DNA from: Methanoregula sp. SKADARSKE-2
GTDB lineage: Archaea > Halobacteriota > Methanomicrobia > Methanomicrobiales > Methanospirillaceae
Assembly: GCA_030919125.1 (NCBI GenBank)
Contig: CP121470.1
Span: forward strand, 744,001-808,000
Length of the DNA: 64,000 nucleotides
Direction: 5' to 3'
Position numbers and translations under genes: made by a program
Part shown: positions 28,449 to 38,634 of the stretch, piece by piece
Position numbering within the stretch: the stretch's first letter is position 1
Layout: each line of letters starts with the position of its first letter
The notes under the pieces: generated by a model
Seen by the model: only the letters and a program-made list of their open reading frames with translations
Told to the model about the DNA's origin: nothing
Database searches by the model: none

Positions 28449-29027
28449 ATGGGACTGGAAGCAGTAGTTGAAGAGATCAGGGAGAAGGGCAGATCGGAAG
28501 CGGCAAAGATCCGTGCAGAATCAAAAGCCAAATCAGATCAGATCCTAGCAGCGGCAAACAAGCGGGTGGAAGAGATCAAGATTGCAGCGGAGACAGAAGT
28601 TGCAAAACAGGCCGACCATCTGATCAGCCAGGAGAGCTCGGCGGCAAGCCTCCTCGTCAAGCGCGAGAGCTTGAACACGCAGAAAGCCCTGCTCGACAAG
28701 GTCTATGAAGCGACCCGTGCAGAGATCGCCAGCCTCCCTGAAAGCTTCCATCGTGAAGCCATCAAGAAACTCCTCTCCGAAGCAAAGAAGGAGATTCCCC
28801 AAGGTACGATCTTTTGCAGCGCCCGGGATGTACCGGCTGCAGAAGCAGTCATTGCCGAAGACCCTGCATTATCAGGTTTCAGGGTTGGGGAGCCGGTCAA
28901 GATCGACGGGGGAATCCTTGTCGAAGATGAGACCGGGGGGTTGCAGATTGACTACAGTTACCGCACGTTCTTAACAAGGGTATGGGAAACCGGGTTGAAA
29001 GATGCGTATGATATCCTGTTCGGATAG
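28449..29027 (+). CDS. ahaE: A-type ATP synthase subunit E (stalk)
   Basis: 192 residues; N-terminal half a long charged helix (VEEIREKGRSEAAKIRAESK) that pairs with subunit H, C-terminal half a small globular domain ending GGILVEDETGGLQIDYSYRT. Normal family length and place in the operon. Confidence 0.94.
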   Translation: MGLEAVVEEIREKGRSEAAKIRAESKAKSDQILAAANKRVEEIKIAAETEVAKQADHLISQESSAASLLVKRESLNTQKALLDKVYEATRAEIASLPESFHREAIKKLLSEAKKEIPQGTIFCSARDVPAAEAVIAEDPALSGFRVGEPVKIDGGILVEDETGGLQIDYSYRTFLTRVWETGLKDAYDILFG

Positions 29028-29039
29028 GGAGGTACAAGT

Positions 29040-30089
29040 ATGGTGAGCGTTTCCGCACCGTACATTTATGTGTGTACCAGGATGCGGGTGAGGAAGGCAA
29101 AGCTCCTCCCGAGAGAGGAGTACATGCGGATGCTCAACATGAGCATTCCGGAGATCACCCGTTTCATTGAAGAATCCCAGTACAAACAGGAGATCGATGA
29201 ACTGGGAACCGCGTTCAACGGGATCAACCTCATCGAAGTGGCCCTGAGCTGGAACCTTGCAAAGGAATACCAGAAGATCCAGGAGATCGCACCCGGCGCC
29301 CTCAAGAAGTTTACCCAGGCATATCTCCGCCGATGGGACATCCAGAACGTTCTCACCATCCTGCGCGGAAAGGCACAGGGAGTAAAGAGCGGGAAGATCA
29401 AGGAGATCCTCATCCCGGCGGGGAGCCTTGATATCAAGGAACTGGACCGGTTCCTTGCAGAGGAGAGCAATGACCGGATTATCGATCTCCTGAAGATGCA
29501 CCGGATGTATCCCGTGCTTGCACAGGGATATCCCTCAGCAAAGGAGACCGGCTCCTTCTCCCAGCTCGAAAATGATCTCTACAAGCAGTTTTACGAAGAG
29601 ATCATCCGGGATGCACGGAGCGGCAGTATCAAAGGAGGCGCATCGTTCCTTGCGTATATCCAGCTCGAGATCGATATCCGGAACGCGAAGACGCTCTTCC
29701 GGCTCCGGGCCGATTCAACGGAGGAAGATGTCCGGGACCTGTTCGTCCCCGGCGGTACCCTGACCGTAAACGACTTTGCAAGCCTCAACGCAATCAAGGA
29801 CCAGAACGAATTCATCGACCAGCTCAAGGCAAATGCCCGGACCGAAGCCCTCAGAGCTCTCCTCGAGGAGCTCAAGGGGCAGAAATCGATTCGCGATATT
29901 GAGGTGCGCCTGACCCGGGTGCAGCTGGAGCAGATGGAGCGGATGTCCAAACGCAACCCGTTCTCCATCCATCCTGTCCTTGTCTACCTTGAGAAGAAGA
30001 AGTACGAAGTCTTCAACCTGCGGGCTCTCGCCCGCGGCAAGGAATCGAAATTGCCATCGGAGAAAATTGCGGAATACCTGGTGATATAG
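29040..30089 (+). CDS. ahaC: A-type ATP synthase subunit C (central stalk socket)
   Basis: 349 residues, all-helical, three-fold repeated V-ATPase d/C-type subunit that links the rotating central stalk to the c-ring. It starts MVSVSAPYIYVCTRMRVRKAKL with the family segment LPREEYMRML, and contains NVLTILRGKAQG and LAYIQLEIDIRNAKTLFR. Followed without gap by ahaF. Confidence 0.95.
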   Translation: MVSVSAPYIYVCTRMRVRKAKLLPREEYMRMLNMSIPEITRFIEESQYKQEIDELGTAFNGINLIEVALSWNLAKEYQKIQEIAPGALKKFTQAYLRRWDIQNVLTILRGKAQGVKSGKIKEILIPAGSLDIKELDRFLAEESNDRIIDLLKMHRMYPVLAQGYPSAKETGSFSQLENDLYKQFYEEIIRDARSGSIKGGASFLAYIQLEIDIRNAKTLFRLRADSTEEDVRDLFVPGGTLTVNDFASLNAIKDQNEFIDQLKANARTEALRALLEELKGQKSIRDIEVRLTRVQLEQMERMSKRNPFSIHPVLVYLEKKKYEVFNLRALARGKESKLPSEKIAEYLVI

Positions 30090-30395
30090 ATGGAGATCGC
30101 AGTAATCGGTAACAGTGAGTTCATTCTCGGGTTCCGGCTTGCAGGTATCCGCAAGACCTACGCGGCAAAGAGCGATGAAGAGCTCTCCGAGACCATAACC
30201 AGGGCCCTTCAGGAGTGTGAAGTTGGTATCCTCGTCCTGAACTCAAGCGACATGGAACGCATTCCCCGCAGGCTCCGGGCAACCCTCGAAGAATCGGTAA
30301 AACCCACGGTGATTGTCATCAGTGGGGAAGAAGAGGGCGGGTTATCCATGCGAGAGAGAATCAAGAGATCGGTGGGTGTTGATCTGTGGAAGTAA
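30090..30395 (+). CDS. ahaF: A-type ATP synthase subunit F
   Basis: 101-residue small central-stalk subunit with the Rossmann-like start [20 protein letters not shown] and [16 protein letters not shown]. Overlaps ahaA by ten bases. Confidence 0.95.
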   Translation: MEIAVIGNSEFILGFRLAGIRKTYAAKSDEELSETITRALQECEVGILVLNSSDMERIPRRLRATLEESVKPTVIVISGEEEGGLSMRERIKRSVGVDLWK

Positions 30396-32152
30396 AAGAG
30401 AAAAAACCGAATGAAGCAAAACAGGCCGTTCTGAAAAGAATCGCCGGCCCTGTCGTCACGGCGGTCAATCTTGACGCCCACATGTACGACGTGGTGAGAG
30501 TCGGCAAGGAAGCGCTGATGGGAGAGGTCATCAATATCCAGGGTGACAACACCATCATCCAGGTATACGAAGATACCTCCGGTATCAGGCCCGGAGAACC
30601 GGTGACGAACACCGGCCTCTCCCTCGCGGTCGAACTCGGCCCCGGCCTCCTGACCAGTATCTATGACGGTATCCAGCGGCCCCTCTCCGTCCTCGTGGAC
30701 AAGATGGGCAACTTCATCGAGCGCGGTGTATCGGCACCCGGCCTCTCCCACGAGAAGAAGTGGGGATTCAAGCCGCTCGTGAAGGCCGGTGACAAAGTTG
30801 AAGCTGGCGCAATCCTTGGCGAAGTACAGGAGACCAACATCGTCCACAAGGTCATGCTCCCGCCGAATGCGAAGGCAGGAGTTGTCAAGACGATCAAGAC
30901 CGGTGACTTCACTGTTGACGAGACCATCTGTATTCTCGAAGACGGTCGCGAGTACCCGATGATCCAGCGCTGGCCGGTCCGGGTTCCCCGCCCGGTCAGC
31001 GAGAAGAAGAACCCGACGATCCCCCTGATCACGGGACAGAGGATTCTCGACGGTCTCTTCCCGATTGCAAAAGGCGGCACCGCTGCAATCCCCGGCCCGT
31101 TCGGGAGTGGAAAGACCGTTACCCAGCAGCAGCTGGCAAAGTGGTCGGATGCGGAGATCGTGGTTTACATCGGTTGCGGAGAACGCGGCAACGAGATGAC
31201 CGAAGTACTGACAGAGTTCCCGCACCTCGAAGACCCGAAGAGCGGTAAGCCTCTCATGGAGAGGACGGTCCTCATCGCGAACACCTCGAACATGCCGGTC
31301 GCTGCCCGGGAAGCATCGGTCTACACCGGTATCACCATCGCGGAGTACTTCCGTGACATGGGATACGACGTCTCGCTGATGGCAGACTCCACCTCCCGCT
31401 GGGCAGAAGCGATGCGGGAAATCTCCTCACGACTCGAGGAGATGCCCGGTGAAGAAGGGTACCCTGCATATCTTGCAGCCCGTCTCTCCGAGTTCTACGA
31501 GCGTGCCGGTCTCGTCGAGACACTCAATGGCGCCTCGGGATCGGTATCGGTCATCGGTGCAGTCTCGCCACCCGGAGGAGACTTCTCCGAGCCCGTCACC
31601 CAGAACACCCTGCGTATCGTCAAGGTCTTCTGGGCACTCGACGCCAAGCTCTCGCAGCGCCGTCACTTCCCCGCCATCAACTGGCTCAACTCGTACTCCC
31701 TCTACTTAGAAGCCCTCCACGACTACTATGATAAGGAAGTCTCGCCGGACTGGAACAAGATCCGGTCCTGGGCAATGGAAGTGCTCCAGAAAGAGGCAGA
31801 GCTCCAGGAGATCGTGCAGCTCGTAGGTTCCGATGCACTGCCTGAAGCAGAACAGGTGACCATCGAGGTCGCCCGCATGATCCGTGAGATCTTCCTCCAG
31901 CAGAATGCGTACGATTCGGTGGACACGTTCTGCGACATGAAGAAACAGTACGACATGATGAAAGCGATCAAGCTCTTCGCCGAACTTGCCTACGCTGCCC
32001 AGGTAGCGGGGGTCAGCCCGACGCAGATCAATGCCGTCAAGTCTAAGGGCGAACTGCCGCAGATCAAGTTCATCAAGGACTACAAGCCAGAACTCGCGAA
32101 GATCGAGAAGCAGATGGATGCAGAGTTCAACACACTGAGGTCGGCAGCATGA
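30386..32152 (+). CDS. ahaA: A-type ATP synthase catalytic subunit A
   Basis: 588-residue ATP-hydrolysing/synthesising subunit. The P-loop GPFGSGKT is at residues 237-244; the archaeal non-homologous region (about residues 115-200), [14 protein letters not shown] and [11 protein letters not shown] are intact. GTG start overlapping ahaF. No intein is present. Confidence 0.98.
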   Translation: MEVKEKKPNEAKQAVLKRIAGPVVTAVNLDAHMYDVVRVGKEALMGEVINIQGDNTIIQVYEDTSGIRPGEPVTNTGLSLAVELGPGLLTSIYDGIQRPLSVLVDKMGNFIERGVSAPGLSHEKKWGFKPLVKAGDKVEAGAILGEVQETNIVHKVMLPPNAKAGVVKTIKTGDFTVDETICILEDGREYPMIQRWPVRVPRPVSEKKNPTIPLITGQRILDGLFPIAKGGTAAIPGPFGSGKTVTQQQLAKWSDAEIVVYIGCGERGNEMTEVLTEFPHLEDPKSGKPLMERTVLIANTSNMPVAAREASVYTGITIAEYFRDMGYDVSLMADSTSRWAEAMREISSRLEEMPGEEGYPAYLAARLSEFYERAGLVETLNGASGSVSVIGAVSPPGGDFSEPVTQNTLRIVKVFWALDAKLSQRRHFPAINWLNSYSLYLEALHDYYDKEVSPDWNKIRSWAMEVLQKEAELQEIVQLVGSDALPEAEQVTIEVARMIREIFLQQNAYDSVDTFCDMKKQYDMMKAIKLFAELAYAAQVAGVSPTQINAVKSKGELPQIKFIKDYKPELAKIEKQMDAEFNTLRSAA

Positions 32153-33537
32153 AGGAATACAGGACTATCAGCAAGATTGCCGGTCCCCTCGTCTTTGTCG
32201 AAAAGACCGAGCCAATCGCCTACGGAGAACTCGTAAACATCGTTCTTGCCGATGGCACAACCAAGCGCGGCCAGGTGCTCGACACAAGCGACGAGCTTGT
32301 CGTCGTCCAGATCTTCGAAACCACAACAGGTATCGGAAAGGACAGTGGTGTCCGGTTCACCGGTGAGACGATCAAGATGCCGGTCGGCAGGGAGATGCTC
32401 GGCCGTATCCTCTCCGGAGGCGGTAAGCCAATCGATGGCGGCCCGGAGATTGTTCCGGAGAAACGCCTTGATATCACCGGTGCTGCGATCAATCCGTATG
32501 CCCGGGGTATGCCTGCGGATTTTATCCAGACGGGTATCTCGACTATCGACGGTACCAACACCCTTGTCCGTGGACAGAAGCTCCCGATCTTCTCAGGGGC
32601 AGGTCTGCCCCACAACAACGTTGCGCTGCAGATCGCCCGGCAAGCCAAAGTGCCCGGCTCAACTGAAGGGTTCGCCGTAGTCTTTGCTGCAATGGGTATC
32701 ACGAAGGAAGAGGCCAACTACTTCATGGCCGACTTCGAGCGTACGGGTGCACTCGAACACGCAGTCGTCTTCCTCAACCTTGCCGATGACCCTGCGGTCG
32801 AGCGCATCATCACCCCCCGTCTCGCCCTGACAACCGCCGAATACCTTGCCTTCGAGCTGGGGATGCACGTGCTCGTTATCCTGACGGATATGACAAACTA
32901 CTGTGAAGCCCTCCGTCAGATTGGTGCAGCCCGTGAAGAGGTCCCCGGTCGCCGTGGGTACCCCGGGTACATGTACACCGATCTTGCTTCCCTTTACGAA
33001 CGTGCAGGCATGATCAAGGGCCTCAAGGGATCGGTTACGCAGATCCCGATCCTGACGATGCCCGGTGACGATATCACCCACCCGATCCCCGACCTGACCG
33101 GGTACATCACCGAAGGGCAGATCGTGGTCAACCGGGATCTCCACCGGAAGGGTATTTACCCTCCGATCAACGTCCTGCCATCACTGTCGCGGTTAATGAA
33201 CCTCGGTATCGGCCCGGGCAAGACCCGTGACGATCACAAGAAAGTCTCTGACCAGATGTACGCGGGATACGCAGAAGGTAATGATCTCCGCGGCCTCGTC
33301 GCCATCGTCGGTAAAGATGCCCTCTCCGAGCGTGACCGGCTCCTCCTCGAATTTGCAGAGCACTTTGAGAACAAGTTTGTCCGCCAGGGATATGACGAAG
33401 ACCGCACGATCGCAGACACCCTTAATATCGGATGGGATCTCCTCTCGACACTCCCGGTCGAGCAGCTCACCCGTATCGACCGTGATCTGATCAACAAGTA
33501 CCACCCGAAGCTCAAATCCGGTGTAAAGAAGGAGTAA
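32149..33537 (+). CDS. ahaB: A-type ATP synthase subunit B
   Basis: 462-residue non-catalytic nucleotide-binding subunit alternating with A in the head. It lacks a canonical P-loop (region reads [16 protein letters not shown]) as expected for B. Family blocks [15 protein letters not shown] and [14 protein letters not shown] are present. ATGA overlap with ahaA. Confidence 0.97.
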   Translation: MKEYRTISKIAGPLVFVEKTEPIAYGELVNIVLADGTTKRGQVLDTSDELVVVQIFETTTGIGKDSGVRFTGETIKMPVGREMLGRILSGGGKPIDGGPEIVPEKRLDITGAAINPYARGMPADFIQTGISTIDGTNTLVRGQKLPIFSGAGLPHNNVALQIARQAKVPGSTEGFAVVFAAMGITKEEANYFMADFERTGALEHAVVFLNLADDPAVERIITPRLALTTAEYLAFELGMHVLVILTDMTNYCEALRQIGAAREEVPGRRGYPGYMYTDLASLYERAGMIKGLKGSVTQIPILTMPGDDITHPIPDLTGYITEGQIVVNRDLHRKGIYPPINVLPSLSRLMNLGIGPGKTRDDHKKVSDQMYAGYAEGNDLRGLVAIVGKDALSERDRLLLEFAEHFENKFVRQGYDEDRTIADTLNIGWDLLSTLPVEQLTRIDRDLINKYHPKLKSGVKKE

Positions 33538-33544
33538 AAAGTCC

Positions 33545-34174
33545 ATGGCGCTGCGCGATATCAAGCCAACCCGCTCCGAGCTGATCAACCTCAAGCGGAA
33601 GATCCAGCTCTCCGAGCGAGGCTACAAGATCCTCAAGATGAAGCGCGATGGACTGATCATGGAATTTTTCAAGATCCTCGGCAATGCCAAGGATGCCCGG
33701 GGAGAACTCCTGAGAAGGTACGAACGGTCTGTCGAGATGATGGCCCTTGCCAACACTGTTGAAGGTGCGATCGGGGTAAAGTCAGCAGCTTTTTCGGTGA
33801 AGGAAGTTCCCACGATCACGCTCAAGAGCAAGAACATCATGGGCGTTGTCGTCCCGCAGATCGACTCTTCGAAAGTAAAAAAGAGCCTCGTTGACCGGGG
33901 TTACGGTGTTCTTGGCACCTCTCCGGTCATCGATGACACCGCTTCCTCGTTTGAGGAGCTCGTTGAATCGATTATTGAGAGTGCCGAGATCGAGACCACC
34001 ATGAAACGTCTTCTCGACGAGATCGAGAAGACGAAACGCCGGGTCAACGCGCTCGAGTTCAAGGTCATCCCCGAGCTGACCGAAGCCCGCGACTTTATCA
34101 AGATGCGCCTCGATGAAATGGAACGCGAGGAGCTCTTCCGCATGAAGAGGATCAAGGCGCGGAGCACCTCCTAA
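33545..34174 (+). CDS. ahaD: A-type ATP synthase subunit D (central shaft)
   Basis: 209-residue coiled-coil rotor shaft. It starts MALRDIKPTRSELINLKRKIQ, the usual P-T-R-x-x-L signature, and ends with a second long helix (LDEIEKTKRRVNALEFKVIPEL). No ahaG follows; pgk starts 21 bases later on the same strand and is probably co-transcribed. Confidence 0.96.
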   Translation: MALRDIKPTRSELINLKRKIQLSERGYKILKMKRDGLIMEFFKILGNAKDARGELLRRYERSVEMMALANTVEGAIGVKSAAFSVKEVPTITLKSKNIMGVVVPQIDSSKVKKSLVDRGYGVLGTSPVIDDTASSFEELVESIIESAEIETTMKRLLDEIEKTKRRVNALEFKVIPELTEARDFIKMRLDEMEREELFRMKRIKARSTS

Positions 34175-34195
34175 TTTTTGGGGAGCTGGTTTTTA

Positions 34196-35410
34196 ATGCC
34201 GATTGGAACTATCCGGGAGCTGGGATGCGAAGGAAAGACGGTTCTTCTCCGGCTCGACCTGAATTCCCCCATCGATCCCACATCCAGGAGTATTCTTGAC
34301 GACAAGCGATTCCGCGAGCATCTTCCGACTCTCCGGGCCCTCCCGGAGAGCAAGGTCGTCATTGTTACCCACCAGAGCCGGCCGGGAAAGAAGGACTTCA
34401 CAACGCTCGAAGCTCACGCTGAGAAACTCGAACAGCTTCTCGGAAGGCCGGTCCAGTACGTGGATAGTATCTTTGGTCGCCATGCCCACGAAGCCGTCCA
34501 GGCGATGAAGACTGGCGATATCCTGATGCTTGAGAATGTGCGGTTCAATACCGAAGAGAACCTCACGCTTAAGCCTGAAGAGGCAAAGAAGACCCATCTT
34601 GTCAGGAAATTATCCGGTATGGCCGATCTCTTTGTCAACGATGCGTTCGGGACTGCCCACCGGTCTCAGCCCACCGTTGTCGGCCTCCCGCTTATCATGC
34701 GCTCGGCGGCCGGACTCCTCATGGAGAGAGAGGTCTCCACGCTCTCGAAAGCCTTCTCGGGTGCTCCCCGGCCGGTCTGCATGGTCCTTGGCGGGACGAA
34801 GGTGGATGATTCCCTAGCGGTTGCCCAGCATGTGCTTGCCAATGGCATCGCCGATCAGGTCATAGCAATCGGTGTTGTTGCCAATGTTTTCTTGATCGCT
34901 GCCGGGTACCATATCGGGAAGCCATCAACCCAGCTGATTGCCCAGCTCAAGTACGAGCCCGAGATAGAAAAAGCCCGGGAGATCCTGACCCATTACCGGG
35001 ACCGTCTCCTCATGCCCGAGACAGTTGCCGTCCGGCAGGATACCAGGAGGGTCGAGTACCCGATAGAGAGGATTCCTGAAGATGCACCGGTCCTCGACCT
35101 CGGAATGGACGCGCTTGCCACCATGGTCGGGGCGCTCAAACAGTGCGGGACGGTAGTCTTTAACGGACCTGCCGGTGTCTTCGAGGATGCTGATTTTGCC
35201 ACCGGCACCTACGAGATGCTTCGGGCTGCGTCTCAGGTGGAGTTCTCTGTTGTCGGCGGGGGGCACACTGCCGTGGTCATAGAAAAACTCGGGCTCGATA
35301 AGGACTTCACCCACATCTCCACCGGTGGCGGCGCCTGCATCGAATTTCTGACCGGCAGAAAACTCCCGGCCGTGGAGGCTCTGGAGCAGTCAAAAAAGAT
35401 ATTCGGGTGA
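34196..35410 (+). CDS. pgk: Phosphoglycerate kinase
   Basis: 404-residue enzyme interconverting 1,3-bisphosphoglycerate + ADP and 3-phosphoglycerate + ATP; in methanogens mainly gluconeogenic. Motifs: RLDLNSPI (substrate), ENVRFNTEE, VNDAFGTAHRSQPT, VLGGTKVDDS and the nucleotide-site GPAGVFED and GGGHTAVV. I chose ATG 34196 (MPIGTIREL) behind GGGGAG instead of the upstream 34178 start. It closes the ATP synthase operon. Confidence 0.96.
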   Translation: MPIGTIRELGCEGKTVLLRLDLNSPIDPTSRSILDDKRFREHLPTLRALPESKVVIVTHQSRPGKKDFTTLEAHAEKLEQLLGRPVQYVDSIFGRHAHEAVQAMKTGDILMLENVRFNTEENLTLKPEEAKKTHLVRKLSGMADLFVNDAFGTAHRSQPTVVGLPLIMRSAAGLLMEREVSTLSKAFSGAPRPVCMVLGGTKVDDSLAVAQHVLANGIADQVIAIGVVANVFLIAAGYHIGKPSTQLIAQLKYEPEIEKAREILTHYRDRLLMPETVAVRQDTRRVEYPIERIPEDAPVLDLGMDALATMVGALKQCGTVVFNGPAGVFEDADFATGTYEMLRAASQVEFSVVGGGHTAVVIEKLGLDKDFTHISTGGGACIEFLTGRKLPAVEALEQSKKIFG

Positions 35411-35446
35411 GCGGACTGATTTACTTCGTTCCAGCCGATCCACAAA

Positions 35447-35479
35447 TTTTTTTTATAAAGCTTTGAATTTTATTTTTTT
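35447..35479 (+). terminator. Double oligo-T terminator after pgk
   Basis: Runs of eight T (35447-35454) and seven T (35473-35479) follow the pgk stop and probably end the ATP synthase-pgk transcript. Confidence 0.55.
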
Positions 35480-36042
35480 CCTGCCTCCCAAACGTTGCCT
35501 CTCTTTTCAACAGCGAACGGATCCTGTGGGAGTGGCTGGTGATGTGTTTTCCGGGGAACGCTGGTCACCGTGATATCTCCCGCTCGGGTGGAGAAGCTGC
35601 AGTTCTCCCAGATACGGTTGGATGCAGAAGAGGAATTTCCAAAAGCATTTCTCCGGCTTTTCCTGGGAATAAGCAGAGCAGACGAGAAGACCAGGGCAGT
35701 AATCACAAAGAGGGATATTTGAGAATATTGCGGTGATACCTGCGATCATCGCAAAAGCGGTTTCCTGGAGAACGGCTCATCCACCAGGAGTGAGGTGGGC
35801 CCAGAAAAATACGACTGCTATTTGCGTGGATCAACAGGGTCTGCAAGGGAACGTTCGCGTCTTGATTCATCTCCTCCTCCCGGGAAGCGGTCGATCATCT
35901 CTCCCAGCGCAATCAAATGCGGTGCTGCTCGCAATAGCAAAAATCCCGAGATCCCGGGGAGTAAGTGGAGCATCTCATTCATGGATCTCACCTTACGATG
36001 ATCTCCTGTCAGCTGCCGCGTTATAAAATGCTCCTTCTGCAA
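35480..36042 (-). pseudogene. Gene-poor stretch with possible transporter remnant
   Basis: Minus-strand fragments in different frames read like the last helices of a major-facilitator-type transporter: MIAGITAIFSNIPL at about 35710-35749, continued in another frame by FVITALVFSSALLIPRKSRRN near 35650-35706. They would join with one frame correction. Further upstream to 36042 LLPGISGFLLLRAAPHLIALG could be another piece. No intact gene is present on either strand. This is a weak call. Confidence 0.25.
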
Positions 36043-36058
36043 CCCTTAAAAATTATTT

Positions 36059-36103
36059 ACAATGTATGTATAATATTTAAGAAATATATACAGTGTATTT
36101 ATA
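36059..36103. repeat. Two direct AT-rich repeats, possible operator
   Basis: ACAATGTATGTATA (36059-36072) and ACAGTGTATTTATA (36090-36103) are 31 bases apart, about three helical turns, in the AT-rich promoter region of rlmH. Both contain TATA-like sequence, so they may be a promoter plus regulator site. Confidence 0.4.
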
Positions 36104-36205
36104 GTAATTGAGCCAAACGGTAGAAGGAATGGCAGAAAAGGGACCGCAGAGCGGGGGGGAACGGGGTGTAATGTCTGCGCGGATATGCCTCTGTCTCTGG
36201 TGCAC

Positions 36206-36685
36206 ATGCAGATCCGAATAATCGCTGTTGGCAGGATTAAAGAGAAGTACCTAAAGGACGCGATTGCAGAATATGAGAAGCGGCTGCGCCCTTACGTGAA
36301 CCTTCAGGTCATCGTCCTTGCCGAGGAGCGGCGGGCAGGAAATGCCTCAGTCTCCCAGGAAACGTACCTGAAGGAGCAGGAAGGCGTTCGGATTCTTGAA
36401 TCAATCCCCCCGGAAACCTTCATGATAGCGCTTGATGTAACCGGATCCAAGTGGTCAAGTGAGGAGCTTGCCAGGAACATCCGTGAATGGGGCGTCGCCG
36501 GGAAGAGTTCGATCGCCTTTGTTATCGGCGGCGATCTCGGACTCGGGCAGAATGTTCTTACGAGATGCAATCTGCGCTTATCCCTCTCCCCCCTGACCTT
36601 CACGCACCAGATGGCCCGGGTGATCCTGCTGGAGCAGATTTACCGGTCTATGCGGATCAACCGCGGTGAGCCGTATCACAAATAA
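36206..36685 (+). CDS. rlmH: RlmH-type 23S rRNA methyltransferase
   Basis: 159-residue SPOUT methyltransferase, which in bacteria methylates pseudouridine 1915 of 23S rRNA. Family features: MQIRIIAVGRIKEKYLKDAI at the start, EYEKRLRPY, the SAM knot region IAFVIGGDLGLGQNV, and the C-terminal LTFTHQMARVILLEQIYRSMRI and final GEPYHK. ATG 36206 chosen on family N-terminus; 36185 would add seven residues. The enzyme is patchily distributed in archaea. Confidence 0.93.
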   Translation: MQIRIIAVGRIKEKYLKDAIAEYEKRLRPYVNLQVIVLAEERRAGNASVSQETYLKEQEGVRILESIPPETFMIALDVTGSKWSSEELARNIREWGVAGKSSIAFVIGGDLGLGQNVLTRCNLRLSLSPLTFTHQMARVILLEQIYRSMRINRGEPYHK

Positions 36686-36938
36686 GCCGGGAATTTTTGA
36701 CTTCGGGTGCACCCTATCCGCCCCTCATCGCAGCCCAGTTCACCTGTTCTCAAAAACTCCCGGAGACTAAAGTTTGAGATCGAGCTCGATCTGCGTGTGC
36801 GATCCAATCCGGATCTAAAGTGAACGGATATTACGGATTCGAGAGATGGAGCAGTGCACTCCGCCCTGTCTTCTGGAATTTAATACCTGGCGTTTTTTAT
36901 GGGAACTGGAACGATCGTGAAAAAGCAAAACCGGTGGT

Positions 36939-38489
36939 CTACACCATCTCCTCTTCATCCATCAGCGAACACGCCTCCCCCTTCCCTTCGCCCTCATCCT
37001 CCCCGGCTTTGTGCGTCTTCATAGAGGGGAAGAGGATGACTTCCTTGATCGAGTCGTTGTTGGTAAGGAGCATCACGAGCCGGTCTATGCCGATCCCGAC
37101 GCCGCCGGTCGGGGGCATGCCGAACCCGAGCGCGTTGATAAAGTCGTAATCGATCATCTGGGCTTCAACATCCCCGAGCCGGCGTTTCTCATCCTGCGCT
37201 TCGAACCGCTCCTTCTGATCCACCGGATCGTTGAGCTCGGAGAACCCGTTGCCGACCTCCATCCCGTTGATGAAAAACTCGAACCGTTCGGTGAAACCCT
37301 CCTTCTCCCGGTGGCGCTTTGCCAGCGGTGAATTCTCGACAGGGTAATCGTAGATGAAGGTCGGCTGGATGAGTTTCTCTTCAACAAGTCCTTCGAAGAA
37401 TGCGATAAGGAACTCCCGCTGGGATCGGGGTTTCTGCCAGTCTTCGATCTTCTGCTCCCGGGCGAAGGTGCGGAGTTCGTCAACCGAATGCGCAAAGATA
37501 TCGATCCCCGCGTACTCCTTTACTGAATCTTCCATCGAGATCTTCTTCCACGGTGCGGTAAAATTCAGAGTAATGTCACCGTACGGGAGTTCGAGTTTCC
37601 CGTGAACCGACCGGATGACGGAGGTGACGATCTTCTCGGTGAGTTCCATCATGTCCCGGAAGTCCCGGTAAACCCAGTAGATCTCCACCATCGTGAACTC
37701 CGGGTTGTGATCAGCGTCTACGCCTTCGTTCCGGAAGTTCCGGGAGATCTCAAAGACCCGTTCAAACCCCCCCACGATGAGGCGCTTGAGGTAGAGCTCG
37801 GGGGCGATCCGGAGGAAGAGTCTCTGGTCCAGGAAGTTATGGTATGTCGTGAAGGGGCGGGCGTTTGCCCCCCCGTAGACTGGCTGGAGGATAGGAGTCT
37901 CGAATTCGAGGAACCCGTGATCGTCGAGATATCGCCGGATCAGGGAGACGATCCGGCTCCGGTCCCGGAAGGTCTGCCTGCTCTCCTCGTTCACAATGAG
38001 ATCGACGTAGCGCTGCCGGTACCGTTTCTCGACATCGGTAAGCCCGTGGAACTTCTCGGGAAGAGAGCAGACCGCTTTGCAGAGGAGGGTGAACGTCTCC
38101 ACCCAGATGGTTATCTCGCCAAGTTTTGTCCGGAAGACAGGGCCGGTCACCCCGATGATATCGCCCCGTTCGATGAACTGGTTGAAGAGATCGAACTGCT
38201 CCTCGCCGATATCATTCTTCCGGATGTAGAGCTGGATCTTCCCTGACTCATCCCCAAGGTCTGCAAAGATCGTCTTCCCATGGTTCCGGACGATATAGAT
38301 CCTTCCCGCAGTCGTGATGCCCTCTTCACTTTTTTCGTGGGTGATCCCGGCATATCTCGTTTTTATCTCGGCAATGGTATTCCTGCGATCATAGGTGTGC
38401 GGGAAGATCGGGATCCCTTTCTCTCTAAGGGCGGTGATCTTATCGAGCCTTGTTATATCGAATGGAACGTTTTCGAGGGGATCGGTCAT
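36939..38489 (-). CDS. lysS: Lysyl-tRNA synthetase, class II
   Basis: 516-residue aminoacyl-tRNA synthetase. The N-terminal OB-fold anticodon domain (residues about 55-150) is followed by the class II core: motif 1 near LDDHGFLEFETPILQP, motif 2 FEISRNFRNEGVDADHNPEFT and motif 3 GIGIDRLVMLLT. The bacterial-type class II enzyme is found beside or in place of the class I LysK in methanogens. A charged tail (DEGEGKGEACSLMDEEEMV) follows motif 3. ATG 38489 chosen; a TTG at 38504 is possible. Confidence 0.96.
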   Translation of the reverse strand: MTDPLENVPFDITRLDKITALREKGIPIFPHTYDRRNTIAEIKTRYAGITHEKSEEGITTAGRIYIVRNHGKTIFADLGDESGKIQLYIRKNDIGEEQFDLFNQFIERGDIIGVTGPVFRTKLGEITIWVETFTLLCKAVCSLPEKFHGLTDVEKRYRQRYVDLIVNEESRQTFRDRSRIVSLIRRYLDDHGFLEFETPILQPVYGGANARPFTTYHNFLDQRLFLRIAPELYLKRLIVGGFERVFEISRNFRNEGVDADHNPEFTMVEIYWVYRDFRDMMELTEKIVTSVIRSVHGKLELPYGDITLNFTAPWKKISMEDSVKEYAGIDIFAHSVDELRTFAREQKIEDWQKPRSQREFLIAFFEGLVEEKLIQPTFIYDYPVENSPLAKRHREKEGFTERFEFFINGMEVGNGFSELNDPVDQKERFEAQDEKRRLGDVEAQMIDYDFINALGFGMPPTGGVGIGIDRLVMLLTNNDSIKEVILFPSMKTHKAGEDEGEGKGEACSLMDEEEMV

Positions 38490-38634
38490 TTTGAAAAGCA
38501 CCAACGTGAACTTGAATGAACTCTAACGTAATTATGCGATTCCGGGGGTAATAATACCTTCACGGCTTAAGCGTCGGAAAGAAAGTGCGAGTTCCCTGCA
38601 AAGCCCGGCAATTTTTTTGGAGATATCGAAGAGC

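Noticed and set aside
38532-38634. Short minus-strand coding segment ending SRREGI-like after the Lpd-like gene
   Set aside because: The frame looks protein-like (SDELFDISKKIAGLCREL) but has no start codon or ribosome site of its own and overlaps the end of the flavoprotein in another frame.
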